From: Cutaneotrichosporon cavernicola
Lineage: Eukaryota; Basidiomycota; Tremellomycetes; Trichosporonales; Trichosporonaceae
Direction: 5' to 3'
Assembly (NCBI RefSeq): GCF_030864355.1
Contig: NC_083397.1
Span: 1,178,001-1,242,000, forward strand
DNA: 64,000 bases
The translations under genes and the position numbers were made by a program. This document shows, in pieces, positions 10,373 through 20,728 of this stretch (positions are counted from its first letter, which is position 1; each line of letters starts with the position of its first letter). A model generated the notes under the pieces. It worked only from the letters and a program-made list of their open reading frames with translations. It was not told the DNA's origin and ran no database searches.

Positions 10373-11090
10373 ATGTCCAGCGGCGCGAAAACCGAGCAGC
10401 CAGCGCCCGTACCTCGTACCGTCCTCACCACCCTTTACACCCACCTCACGTTATCCGTCGGCGCAACAACTCTCTGCACTCTCATACTGGCCCGACACGT
10501 CACGTACGAGCTTCTTCCCACCCTCCTAATCGTTCTGCCCCTCCTCGCCGGGATATGGGCAGCGAGCCTGGCCGCTTTCGCCCGCTCTCGCTCAATCTTG
10601 AAGAGAGCCCTCGGATTCACAACTCACACCGTCGCCGCAGCCCTAGTCAGCGTAATCCTTACGCTCATCCTCACGATCGCTCAGCCCATCTTCCAGACTC
10701 TGCTCTATCCGATCGTAAGGTCATGGCTGACAAGACTGACCTCAGCTTGCGCGCGCCCTCCTCACCCTCTGGTCGAGTGTTGTGGCTACCCTCGTCGTCA
10801 TTCAGACCACGGCTTCTGATTCCATCACCCACACTCGCCTCGCCGTTGCCACATTGATAGGCGGCACAATCTCGACCCTCGCACTGGCGTACTTGAACTT
10901 TTGGGCCGAGGTCCCGACCACGATCCTGACCGCTGCAGTGCTGCATGTCCTCGTCATCCCCGATGTCTCGCGCCTCTCTATCCAGTCTAGAGCCGACGCG
11001 GTGCTCGCAGCACATAGCTTTGGATCGTCGTGGCTGTTGACGATCCTGCTGCGGGACGATGAGAAGCGCGGGGAGAAGGAGGATGTTTAG
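10373..11090 (+). CDS. Unknown multi-pass membrane protein
   Basis: Two exons (10373..10714, 10746..11090) with a 31-nt intron encode 228 residues. Family not recognised. About six hydrophobic segments are visible: around LSVGATTLCTLILA, LLPTLLIVLPLLAGIWAA, TVAAALVSVILTLILTIA, LTLWSSVVATLVVIQ, LAVATLIGGTISTLALAYL and TILTAAVLHVLVI. The N-terminus is short, hydrophilic and has no obvious signal peptide; the C-terminus is charged (RDDEKRGEKEDV) and probably cytosolic. Starts upstream (10295) are in frame but the ATG at 10373 follows a Ser/Thr-rich leader and begins a typical cytosolic tail. It could be a small transporter or an organelle membrane protein; sequence alone does not decide. Confidence 0.65.
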
Positions 11091-11769
11091 AAATAGACTA
11101 GAAGGATGGAAGATCGCCAACGGCACTCGTTGTAAAGATACAGAAGCAGATATGACCCCCACTTGACACGCCCACCTTGGCACTCTGCGCACTTGCGCAC
11201 TGCAGGGTGTAGTCTTTGCTTTGAGGTGGGGTGTTGGACGCGATGGGGGGTCGTGAGTCCATCGGTCGCAGTTATAGTCGCTCTATTTCACACCTTGGGG
11301 CTTCCGCTTGTGACGCTCTGTTGACCTCTCTTCTAGTCTTGCTATCTACTCTGATCCTGCCATCCGCCGTCCTGCTACCTCTAGTCCTGCTGCCTCTCAC
11401 TCTGCTATACCTCAGAGTTACATGGGTCTCGCAACACTCAACAAAGATGGAGGTGGAGGTCAATTTCATTTTGACCTACCAAGCCCGGTCTACCTGCTAC
11501 CTGACTCGTTCAAGGGCGCGCTCGGACCAACCATGGTACCTCAGGACTACTCCCCTGGCCATTTAACCTGTAAAAGAACGAGCCCTCGGAACGGTCTCTA
11601 AGAAAGATGCAAGTGACTGAAAATGACGTGACTGATATACCTTGTCTGGATTTGGAAAGGAGAACAGACATTAGATCGGCATGATTACCTACGAAATTGT
11701 CAACTTGAAATAGCCTGAATAGCATTTCATATCCCCCAATATAGACTACGTCACTCGCGCGCTCGCTGC
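11091..11769. other. Intergenic stretch between convergent genes
   Basis: 679 bp. A C/T-rich low-complexity patch near 11340-11410 (repeats of CCTGCTACCTCTAGT type) generates a hydrophobic ORF at 11231-11566 that I regard as spurious. Nothing else supported. Confidence 0.55.
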
Positions 11770-12412
11770 TTACAGCTTGGCGCCAGGAACACGCGCGATC
11801 ACCTCAATCTCAATGTCGGTACCCATTGGCAGGGTGGCCGCGCCAATACAGCTGCGAGCGGGGGGAGGCTTGGGCATACGCGCAGTGTACACCTTGTTGA
11901 TGGCGTCAAAGTTCTTGTAGTCGGTGATCTGGGTTAGCCACCAGCACAACAACAAAACTTACAAAGATGAGCGACTTGACAATATGCTCGAGACCCGAGC
12001 CGTGGGCTTTGAGGACGGCCTCGAGGTTGTCCATAATGGCCGAGACGCGGCCTTCAATTGGCCCCTCGACCATCTTGCCGTCGGGGCCAATGCCGAGCGC
12101 TCCGGAGGTGTACACCATGCCGTTGGAGACGATGGCCGACGCTGGGGTTAGCTGTGGTGGGGTGGGGAGCGGTGGAAGCGGAGGAGGAAGCGGAGGTTGA
12201 AGCGGTGGAGGAGGAGCGCAGTTGGGAGCGGGAAGCTGGGGATGTTCGACAGTCCCACAGTTAGTTGTCGCGACCACCCGCACTGGCGGCGGGGTACCAC
12301 GTCCATCATACCTGTGGGATGGAGCACAGTCTCAGTCGATGCACAACTCACAGAGGAATGGCGGGGGCGTCTGGCCAGGCACAGGCTTGGTGTAGCGGTT
12401 GGGGTCGGACAT
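11770..12412 (-). CDS. RidA/YjgF/YER057c/UK114-family enamine/imine deaminase
   Basis: Three exons (12352..12412, 11963..12141, 11770..11928) give 132 residues, the usual family size. Conserved parts are SNGMVYTSGALGIGPDGKM, NLEAVLKAHGSGLEHIVK, DYKNFDAINKVY, PARSCIGAATLPMGTDIEIE with the substrate-carboxylate-binding Arg of PARS. RidA proteins hydrolyse reactive enamine/imine intermediates such as 2-aminoacrylate released by PLP enzymes; yeast homologues Hmf1 and Mmf1 are cytosolic and mitochondrial. This copy begins MSDPNRYTKP with no presequence, so cytosolic is likely. The first intron (12142..12351, 210 nt) is long and purine-rich; a small alternative exon inside it cannot be excluded. 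Confidence 0.9.
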
Positions 12413-12869
12413 TCTGTATGAGTAATAGTAAGAGTAAGTGGGTGACAAGTGAGAGTGCGAGCGGGATGCAAACTCAACTATGTACTTGTATACTCATCCA
12501 TGTCTTGGTCATTACTGGCTGCCCACCAAGTTTGCCCAACCAACATTGACCGCCTTTTGCCGCAACGGTTCAGAAATACCCGATATCCACTGCCCCACTC
12601 CAGCCCTATAGTGTACCACACGTCGCAGCAAGCGAGCTAGCCCGTCTTGCTCTTGGGAGTGGACGTGTCATCCCAGTTTCCAGCCCGACTGCTCTCATAA
12701 TTCGGGACCGGCTCACGCGCCCGCTTGGCGCCTAGAGAACCTTCCACGTCATGAGGCCCAGGAATGTGAGCATGTCGCCCACTTCGAGCCAGACCTGACG
12801 CGCGCTTATGCCCTGCGTCCCTTGTGCTCGAGGCAATGGTATCCATGAAATCTGTGTCTTGTCTATCTA
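12413..12869. other. Intergenic stretch between RidA and SEC24 genes
   Basis: 457 bp holding the RidA promoter and the SEC24 3' region (both genes on the minus strand). No other gene seen. Confidence 0.6.
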
Positions 12870-15865
12870 TTACGACCCGTTGATCTTGCTCTTGACGCGC
12901 GTGAGGTACTGGGCGTAGCTGCTCATGTGGTCCATGCGGTCCTCGATGAGCAGGCTGAGCGCCCACGAGCGTAGCGCAGGCTCGGCGTCCGACTTGACAA
13001 TATACAGCGTCGGGCGGTAGACGCCGCGACGGAGCTCGCGGGTCTTGGCAACAATCGCGTTGACGCGCTGATTGAACGTGTTATCGAGCGTCGGGAGGGT
13101 GGCCTTGCCGCCCTGCAGCTCGGCGTATGACGGCAGGTCAAACACATCCTGGATGAGGCGGGGCACGGCCTCCTGCCCGACCCACAGGAACATGTTCTGC
13201 CCGTCCTCAATGAGGAACAGACCGTGCCGCTCGAGCCGCTCCGATGTGAGGTTGAGCGCAGGCGGCATGACAACGCCCTCCTCGCTTATCGTACCCGCCT
13301 CCGCCGGCATGTTGTGAAGGCTGTAGAAGCGCGCGTGGATGTACGGTACAAGTGACTGGGTTGGCAGCGTTGTGAGCAGGTCGTGCGCGTAAGCACGCAG
13401 GTCTGGCGGGATCGTCGCACCCTCGCGCAGGCCGACGTGCTTGACAAGACCGCAGCAGAGTAATGGCAGCAACGCCAGGTTGGCAGGGACAGCCAGCTGC
13501 GCCGATGCACCCGCAGATCCCGCGACCTGGTTCTTGTACACCGAGAGCATTTCACCGAGGCGGTTCGTGACAAGGTTGCGCGCGTCGTCGAGCGTCGAGT
13601 TGGATTGGATCTTTTCCACCGCCTTGTTGGCAAGGAACGACGTGATCGCGATCTGGTCCGCTGAGGCGTACAACTGCGCGATTGTGTCGGTCGTGGGAAG
13701 CGCCTGCGTGATGACGCGGATGCGACGCTCGCCGTAGCATGTCGTGTGGAGGATTGCAGTCTGCAGCACAACAAACGGCTGCTTGAGGTCCTCCTCGAGC
13801 TGTAACTCGATCACGTAGTTCTGGTCCTGGGGCAGAACGGGGAGCGCGAGCAGGTCGGTTGAGCGGATGAAGAAGTTGCCGTGGAACGCGGACATGCGGA
13901 TACCGCGGGACGCTCGTACACGGATGACTGCCTCCAGACCGATGGGGCTCGCGAGCACCTTGCCGAACTCGGTCGCGAACTTGATCGCGTCCTCACTGCG
14001 CGACGCATTGAAGCCGGGGTAGAGGTATGTCTCGCCAGCAGTGTAGCGGGGCAGGCACGAGAGCGTTGCGACGTCGGTGTAGGCCGATGAGAAGAGGAAC
14101 ATGTCAACAGAGACCTGAGACTTGGAGCACTCGATCGCAAACGTCTTGTAGAAGCTGTTGGCGGCCTGCAGCAACGAACCCTCCTTGCTCGTTCCGAGCA
14201 GCTTGGGGTCGTCGCGAGGCTTGAGAGCACCGGTGCCAAGCGTTGGTAGGCTGGCGGACAGACACACGATCTTGCCGCCAATCTTGCCGATGAGCTCGTG
14301 AGCGGCCTGCAGAGCAGAGCCGAGGGCGTTGCCGACGACATGCGATTCCTGGAACATGTCGCTAAGTTTGCCAAGGAGGTTCTCGATGGCGGGCCGCGAC
14401 TCGGAAAGGTTGACGAGCAGGTCGACAGGCTTGGGCAGGAAGACGTCCGAGAGGTCCGAGACAACAAGCATGGACGCCTCGGCGTCCGCGCCCGTTGGAA
14501 GGGAGAAGAAATGGAGAGTGGTGGAGACAGCGATGAACGCAATCTTGGTGCGCTGATCCTGGTTGGGAATGTTGTCCAGCGACTCGAGGATTGCGCGCGC
14601 TGCCGTCGCGACCATGCCCGACTGGATCGCCGGCTGGCTGACGTCAATGACGAAGCAGTACACGGGCGGCTGGGGCGGGCGGACCATGTACTCGGTGGGC
14701 GCAACAAACTCGACGACCGAGTGGTTGAGCTCCTTGCGGGCCCAGCGGTCGGCGGGCTTGTTCTCGACAGAATCCCAGTCGAAGAGCTGCGGGACCTCAT
14801 TGCTCAGACCGCACATGCAGCACTTCCACCGGTTGCCGCCCTCGGTGAAGGTGACGAACGGGTTGATGTACACACGGCAACGGCGGCAACGGGCAATGAC
14901 CGAGTCGGTGACAACCTGCACGGGGTCGTCGCCGTCCGACTCGCGGAAAGATCTATACGGCGCCATGACAAGCGCAAGCGGGAGCTTGGACTTGTTGAGG
15001 AGCGACTGGGTCGCTGGCATGGCAGCAAGCGTGCAGCGCTGATAGGAGGGATCCGGGATGATGTGAGGCGACTGGACGACTGCGGCATTCGAAGGCAGCA
15101 GTGCCAGTGGAGGCGCCGCATCAAGGCCGCGCACGTCCGGCTGCATACCAATCAGATTGACGGTGTGGACGGGGTGCTGTTGCTTCGGCTCTACGAATCC
15201 TCCTTGCTGCGCGCCGTACGCTGGCTGCTGCCCAACCTGGAGGTTCTGGAACTGGTTCGCCATCTGGTCGACGGGCTGCTTCTGGTCGTACGCACCGCCG
15301 TAACCGGGCTGCTGCCCGTACGCGGGAGGCTGCTGCTGCTGCTGCTGCTGCTGGCCTTCCATGCCAGGCGTTATGAACTGGGGCTGCGGCATCTGCGCCT
15401 GGCCTGGATACGCCGCCTGCGCCTGCTGTTGCCCGTACGCCGCGCCGCCGTCATATGCCGGCTGCTGGGCCGCGCCCGACCCGTACACCTGCTGCATCTG
15501 GGCAGTGGGGTACTGGCGGCGCTTGGAGGGTTGATGCCCTCCTGCGGGAGGAGGCGAGGCCGTTGTAGGACCTCCGCCGCCGCTACCGTACACTGGCCGT
15601 GTGGGGACGTCCCACTGCGACTGGCCAGTCTCGGTGTCTGAACTGTCAGCAAACGCTCGTTGTTGATACGAGCCCGGAATACGCACTGTAGTACACATAC
15701 TGGTTGGAGCCCGTGTCCCTGCGCTGTCAGCATTCGCTTCAATGAGCTAGTCATCGGGTCTGCACGCGTCGGAGTGGCGAAGCGTACGCGTCGCTGGCCG
15801 GAAGGCGGAACCACTCACCATCGGGCTTCCCAACCCTGGGGAAGGTAGACTTCTTGGACGTTCAT
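12870..15865 (-). CDS. SEC24: COPII coat cargo-binding subunit Sec24 with an N-terminal WW domain
   Basis: Three exons (15819..15865, 15687..15718, 12870..15637) encode 948 residues. The C-terminal 750 residues are classic Sec24: zinc finger [17 protein letters not shown] ... CCMC, trunk ([13 protein letters not shown]), beta-sandwich, helical and gelsolin parts ([15 protein letters not shown]). Sec24 binds Sec23 and selects cargo for ER-to-Golgi vesicles. The first two small exons plus the start of exon 3 encode [19 protein letters not shown] then [12 protein letters not shown], a complete WW domain at residues about 8-38 with both signature Trp, the Tyr pair and final Pro. A Gln/Pro/Gly/Tyr-rich linker (residues about 40-160, with an eight-Gln run) follows. 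Introns 98 and 49 nt. Divergent from SEH1. Confidence 0.95.
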
Positions 15866-16270
15866 CGTGTACCGAGCCCGCGAGGATTAAAGCGGCGCAC
15901 GGCGAGGGCGAGGAAATCCGTGAAGGGTTTTGCGAGGGGGGAGGGAGTGTGGAGATGTGGGAGGAGAGTGCGATGCGAGTGTTGATGAGCAGTAGCAACC
16001 AGCAAGCCGCAAGGCAAAGGGAAGGTGGCTGTGGTGACGCTGCAACTTAGGAGCCAGCGTGGAGGTCCGCCCCACGTTGTTACGCGCCTAGATTCATTTA
16101 TCCATGCCTGTAAATGATTAGGCGTCCAGTCCACGCGGTGATTTCGGAAATTGCCAAGTGGCCCCGCACTCTCACTTCCAATCTTGGGTTCATCAGTGGA
16201 TGTTGTTGTGTCTCGCTCCACCAAGACAACCATCACCGACCTCGGAGTTGCCCTCACTATCGCAAGCAGC
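15866..16270. other. Divergent promoter region SEC24/SEH1
   Basis: 405 bp between the two start codons. No conserved ORF or RNA gene was identified; presumed shared promoter for a COPII and a nuclear-pore gene. Sec13 paralogy links the two proteins in structure but nothing in the DNA shows co-regulation. Confidence 0.55.
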
Positions 16271-17429
16271 ATGCTCCAAACAAGTCTTATCCCAACAGGC
16301 CACGCCGATCTCGTCACTCGTGAGTGCTGTGCTATTCCACATCTGTCAGCACGACTAACAGACAGATGCCGCGTACGACTTCTACGGCGAGAAGTGTAGG
16401 TAGCACGACAGCGACCACCTGCACCGTACTGACAGTGACAGTGGCGACGTGCTCGGCCGATCACAAGATCAAGATCTTCAGCAAGTTGCCAGACGGGACA
16501 TGGGAGCTAGAGACGGAGTGGAAGGTGAGCTGATCTCTGGGACCAACACCGTCATCAACTTAAACCTTTCCCGCTCATCCTAGGCACACGACGCACCAAT
16601 CCTACAACTCTCCTTCGCGCATCCGATCCACGGCGTGCTCTTGGCTTCGTGCAGTCACGACCGTACTGTACGAATCTGGGAGGAGCAGCTCGCGCCGGCG
16701 GGATCCGGCGCGCCGCCAAAGTGGGTCGAGCGTGGTATACTCTCTGGCGCAAAGGGGAGCGTGCGGTCTGTCGAGTTCGCCCCGCCCAACCCGGCATATG
16801 GATTGCGCGTGGCGAGCATATCGACGGATAGTCATCTGCGGGTGCACACCTCTCTTGATCCCGACCTGAATGACTGGTCCCTCGCACATGACGTGCACGT
16901 CCCGTCCCTCACGAGTGAGGACGTGCCGGAGACACAGGGCGCAACGCCCGCAGAGACCGCGACTGGCGGATGGGCGCTGTCGTGGTGCAAGGAGAAGTGG
17001 TGGGGCAGCGTTATCGCTGTGTTTGCTGGCAACTCACCTGTCGCGCGGATTATCCAGCTTGACGACACGCCGACCGCGCTCCTCAACCTCCGCCCGCCGG
17101 GCGTGAGCCCTCTCACAGCCATTGCGTGGGCGCCATCCTGCGGGCGTAGTTACCACCTCATTGCCACTGGTGCGCGGGATGGCACGGTGCGTATTTGGCG
17201 CGCGGAACCGCCCTCAGATGACGACGATGGCGCAAAGAGCTGGTCGGCCGAGACGGTCGCCGAATTCCCGAAGGGTGCGCGAGTCGGCATGGTCGAGTGG
17301 AACGCGACTGGCACGACGCTTACGACGTCGGACGACGAGGGTGTCATCCGCATCTACAAGCCGACGTATGCCAAGAACTGGAAGCTCCTCGGCAAGATGA
17401 CGGCGGAGGAGCCTCCAGCCGAGGAGTAG
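16271..17429 (+). CDS. SEH1: Nucleoporin/SEA-complex WD40 protein Seh1
   Basis: Four exons (16271..16319, 16366..16395, 16442..16524, 16584..17429) encode 335 residues. The N-terminus LIPTGHADLVTHAAYDFYGE then LATCSADHKIKIF is the characteristic first blade of Seh1; later blades show LASCSHDRTVRIWE, VRSVEFAPPNPAYGLRVAS, ATGARDGTVRIW and VGMVEWNATGTTLTTSDDEG. Seh1 is a six-bladed open propeller of the Nup84/Y complex of the nuclear pore and of the SEA/GATOR2 complex that regulates TORC1. The acceptor at 16441 was picked because it gives the conserved LATCS; an alternative AG 7 nt upstream would add two residues. Introns 46, 46 and 59 nt. Confidence 0.93.
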
Positions 17430-17657
17430 GGCGTTCATAGATAGCCGTGTCCTATGTATACGTATTGACTTGAGCCGCGAGAGGGGAGCTTCACAAGGCT
17501 GGCTTGTGTTCAGTGCTGTGCGTCGCACTGTTTCTCATCTGGACAAGCCGAGGTAGCTGAGTTACATTTGCCCAGGAAACCACGTTTCTGGAATTTCGCG
17601 CCATCCCTCGTTCACGCCTAATATAGCTGCATGCATGATCTACACTCATCTAACGCT

Positions 17658-20212
17658 CTAAGCGAGCTTAGAAACACGCTGGCGCTCGGCCCTCAGCTTG
17701 ACGAGCTTGACGATGGCATCCTCAAGCTTGACAGTCTCCTCGCGGCCCTGCACCTCGTCGTCACGGTTACGGATGTTGACAGCGCCGGCGTCGAGCTCGT
17801 CCTGGCCAACCACCATGATGAAGTTCCACTGGTGCGTCTGGGCGTTGCGGATCTTCTTGTTGAGCGTGTTGTCAGACAGGTCAGCCTCGGCGTAGATCTC
17901 GGCGTCAGAGAAGGCCTTGGCGACCTTGACGGCGTAGTCGCGGTACAGAGCCGCGACGGGGATAACGACGACCTGACGGGGCGAGAGCCAGAATGGCCAG
18001 CGGCCAGCGCAGTTCTCGGTAATGATGGCCAGGAAACGCTCGATCGAGCCGAGAATGGCACGGTGGATCATGACAGGGCGATGGAAGTTTCCGGTGCCGT
18101 CAGCGTTCGGCTGCTCGGGGCCGCGGTACGAGAGGTCAAAGCGCTCGGGAAGCTGGAAGTCGAGCTGGATCGTGCCGCACTGCCACTTGCGGCCGAGTGC
18201 GTCAGTGAGGTCAAAGTCGAGCTTGGGCCCGTAGAACGCGGCGTCGCCCTCATTGATGTGCCACTTGCCTGGCATCTTGGTCTCAAGCACGTCCTTGAGC
18301 GATGCCTCGGCCTTGTTCCACACCTCGAGGTCGCCCATCCACTTTTCAGGGTTGCGCGTCGACAGACCGACCTTGTAGTCGAAGCCAAACGGCTTGTAAA
18401 TGGCGTCGAGGAAGTCGATGGCGCCAAGCAGCTCATCACCAATCTGGTCGACCGTGCAGAAGATGTGCGCGTCGTCCTGCACGAATCGCCTCACGCGGGT
18501 CATGCCAGAGAGCGCACCCGACGCCTCGTTGCGGTGCAACACACCAAACTCGGCCATGCGGAGCGGCAGCTCCTTGTACGAGCGTTCGCGGTGGTCAAAC
18601 GCGACACAGTGGCCGGGACAATTCATGGGCTTGAGCGCAAACTGTTCCTCCTCAACCTTGAGCAGGAACATGTCCTTGCTGTAGTGCTCCCAGTGCCCCG
18701 ACGTCTGCCAGAGCTTCGAGTTGAACATGTTGGGCGTGCCGACCTCAACGAACCCGCGCTTGTGGTACTCCTCGCGCACGAACTTCATCAGCGCATTGTA
18801 GATTCGCATGCCCAGGGGGAGCATGAACGGCGAACCGGGGCTGAGGTCGGAGAAGAAGAAGAGCTCCTGCTGGAGACCAATCTTGCGGTGGTCGCGCTTG
18901 GCTGCCTCCTCCTGGAGCTTCTTCCACTCGGTCATCTGCTTCGAGTCCGGGAACGACATGCCGTACACACGCTGGAACGAGTCATTGTCCTTGTCACCGA
19001 GGAAGTACGACGACGAGTTCTTCGTGACAGCAAGCGACTTAATGCGGCCGGTGTGGGGGACGTGGGGCCCAAGACACAGGTCGATGAGGGGACCGCAGCG
19101 GTAGACGGTCGACTCGGTGCCATCAGGAACCTTGTCGTTGATGTAGTGCTGCTTGTACTTGTTGTACTGTGTGTGAGCGGGTGGTCCAAGGCTGCACGGT
19201 GTTGAACGGTGGAAGGGTGATGGTTCTGAATGTCGTGAAGTGGAGGTGGACACATGCAGTTCTTCGGCTAAGTTACGAGAAAGTGTCTGGGACACACCAG
19301 TCCAGTCGGCCGCCGTGGATCCCCAGAAACGCTACTCACCTTGAACATCTCCAAGAGGACTTCCTTTGGTAGCGAGAGGCGCTCAAACTTCTGCTTCTCC
19401 TTGACGGCCTTCTTCGAAATCTCCTCAATCTGCTTGTAGTCCTCGGGGCCGATCGTCTTCTCGTTGGCAAGGTTCATGTCGTAGAAGAAACCACCTTCAG
19501 GAAGGGGTGGGCCGTAGCCGAGGCAGCACCCCTCGAACGAGCGCTCACAGGCCTCACCCATGACGTGGGCGGACGAGTGCCAGAAGACCTGGCGCGCCTC
19601 GTAGTCGTTCTGGGGAGAGTCAAAGTCGAGGAGGGCGAGCGAGACGCTCTTCTCGAGAGGGCGGGTGAGGTCCCAGAGCTCCTGGTTGTCGACCTTGGCG
19701 ATGATGACGCGGTCTGCCAGCGACGTCGAGATGCCCTTGGCAATGTCCATGGGCGTGGTCTCCCATGCCGTACCCTCGATCTCTTTGCCGTCTGGGAGCG
19801 TGATGGTGATTGGGGAACGGGGCTGCTTGGACACAAACTCATTGTGCTTTGCCATGTAGTCGTCAAAGATCTTGATGCGCTCGGCAAACCACTCAGGAGG
19901 CGGGTTCAGCTCGGCGATCGCGCCACCGCTCTTCTTGTCCTTCTTGTCGTTCTTCTTGCCCTGCTGCTGCTGCTGCTGCTGCTTCTGCTTGGGCTGCTGC
20001 TGCTTCTGCTGCTGCTGGGGTGCCGCCTTGGCCGCGGCGGGCTGAGCACCGGCTGCCTCAGACATTTTGCGAGTAGGTGTGGTGTGGAAAGAGTGGGAAA
20101 TTGTGGCGAGTTGGAAGGGGACGGAGCGTTGAGCTGAGGCCCTTGCTCTGAGTGGGTTGAAGCGGGATGAAAGGAGAGGGAGACGTGCCGCGAGGAAGTG
20201 GCGCGTGATCAT
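17658..20212 (-). CDS. THS1: Threonyl-tRNA synthetase with two in-frame start codons (mitochondrial and cytosolic forms)
   Basis: Two exons (19340..20212, 17658..19166; intron 173 nt). From the ATG at 20065 the protein is 744 residues: Gln/Lys-rich N-terminus, TGS domain ([16 protein letters not shown]), second additional domain ([15 protein letters not shown] with the HxxxH editing-site motif), class II core with motif 2 ([19 protein letters not shown]), MNCPGHC zinc Cys, and anticodon-binding domain to the C-terminus. Starting at 20212 adds 49 residues ([18 protein letters not shown] then an FHTTPT-type end) rich in Arg/Ser and free of acids, like a mitochondrial presequence. The upstream ATG has T at -3 (weak), the downstream one AAA before it (strong). 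No second THS gene is visible here, so one gene may serve both compartments. Confidence 0.95.
19954..20022 (-). repeat. Glutamine-codon repeat in the threonyl-tRNA synthetase N-terminus
   Basis: CTG/CTT-type trinucleotide runs on the plus strand encode a Gln/Lys tract broken by Lys and Pro, between the start and the TGS domain. It is an unstructured linker and a likely length-variable microsatellite. Confidence 0.85.
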
Positions 20213-20728
20213 ATACACCTCTTTGGGGCAGCTAGTCAACCGATATCTGTTGACTTTGATCGAGTGTAGAGTGGCGTGGCGTTGCCGAGGTGTGATGCTG
20301 CGATGGTTGTCGATCGTTGACCGACTACAGTTGGGATTTTTGACTCGACTCTTTGGTTTGCGGCCCAGAGGCGGCCAACATCGGTCCTCCACCCTACCAC
20401 CATAGCAACCAGCCCAACATGCCCTCCACTTACAATTTCAGGTACAACGTCAGAAACCGGATCTTGAACAAACCATTAACACGTTAGGCACACTGACGCG
20501 TGGTCAAACAGGGGCCTATATCCCATTCCTTGCCTGCCTAATCCAGTGACCAAGAAAGCCATGCGAGCCAACTTCTAAACTCGCCTCTCACAACCGTCAC
20601 AACAACATCTTCATCCATCTCAAGCATCTCAAACCGCATCTTACATTCGTAGTGGCAGCACGCTACCTCTCCCGGCGAGCCTCATCCCTTTACCCTCCCG
20701 CCCACGGCTAGCAAGCTGCACGCACGCA
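20213..20728. other. Divergent promoter region THS1/CTR9
   Basis: 516 bp. Includes the 5' leader of the long THS1 transcript. No other gene found. Confidence 0.6.

Noticed and set aside
11231..11566. Hydrophobic ORF with Leu/Val runs
   Set aside because: The hydrophobic stretch is encoded by a low-complexity C/T repeat, and the ORF lies between convergent 3' ends.
14298..15641. 447-codon plus-strand ORF antisense to SEC24
   Set aside because: It is the complement of a well-supported conserved gene; strong GC bias at third positions creates long antisense ORFs. Its Leu/Arg-rich protein has no family features.
17631..19205. 524-codon plus-strand ORF antisense to threonyl-tRNA synthetase
   Set aside because: Same GC-bias shadow effect; Val/Leu/Asp/Glu-rich sequence with no motif, opposite to a conserved enzyme.
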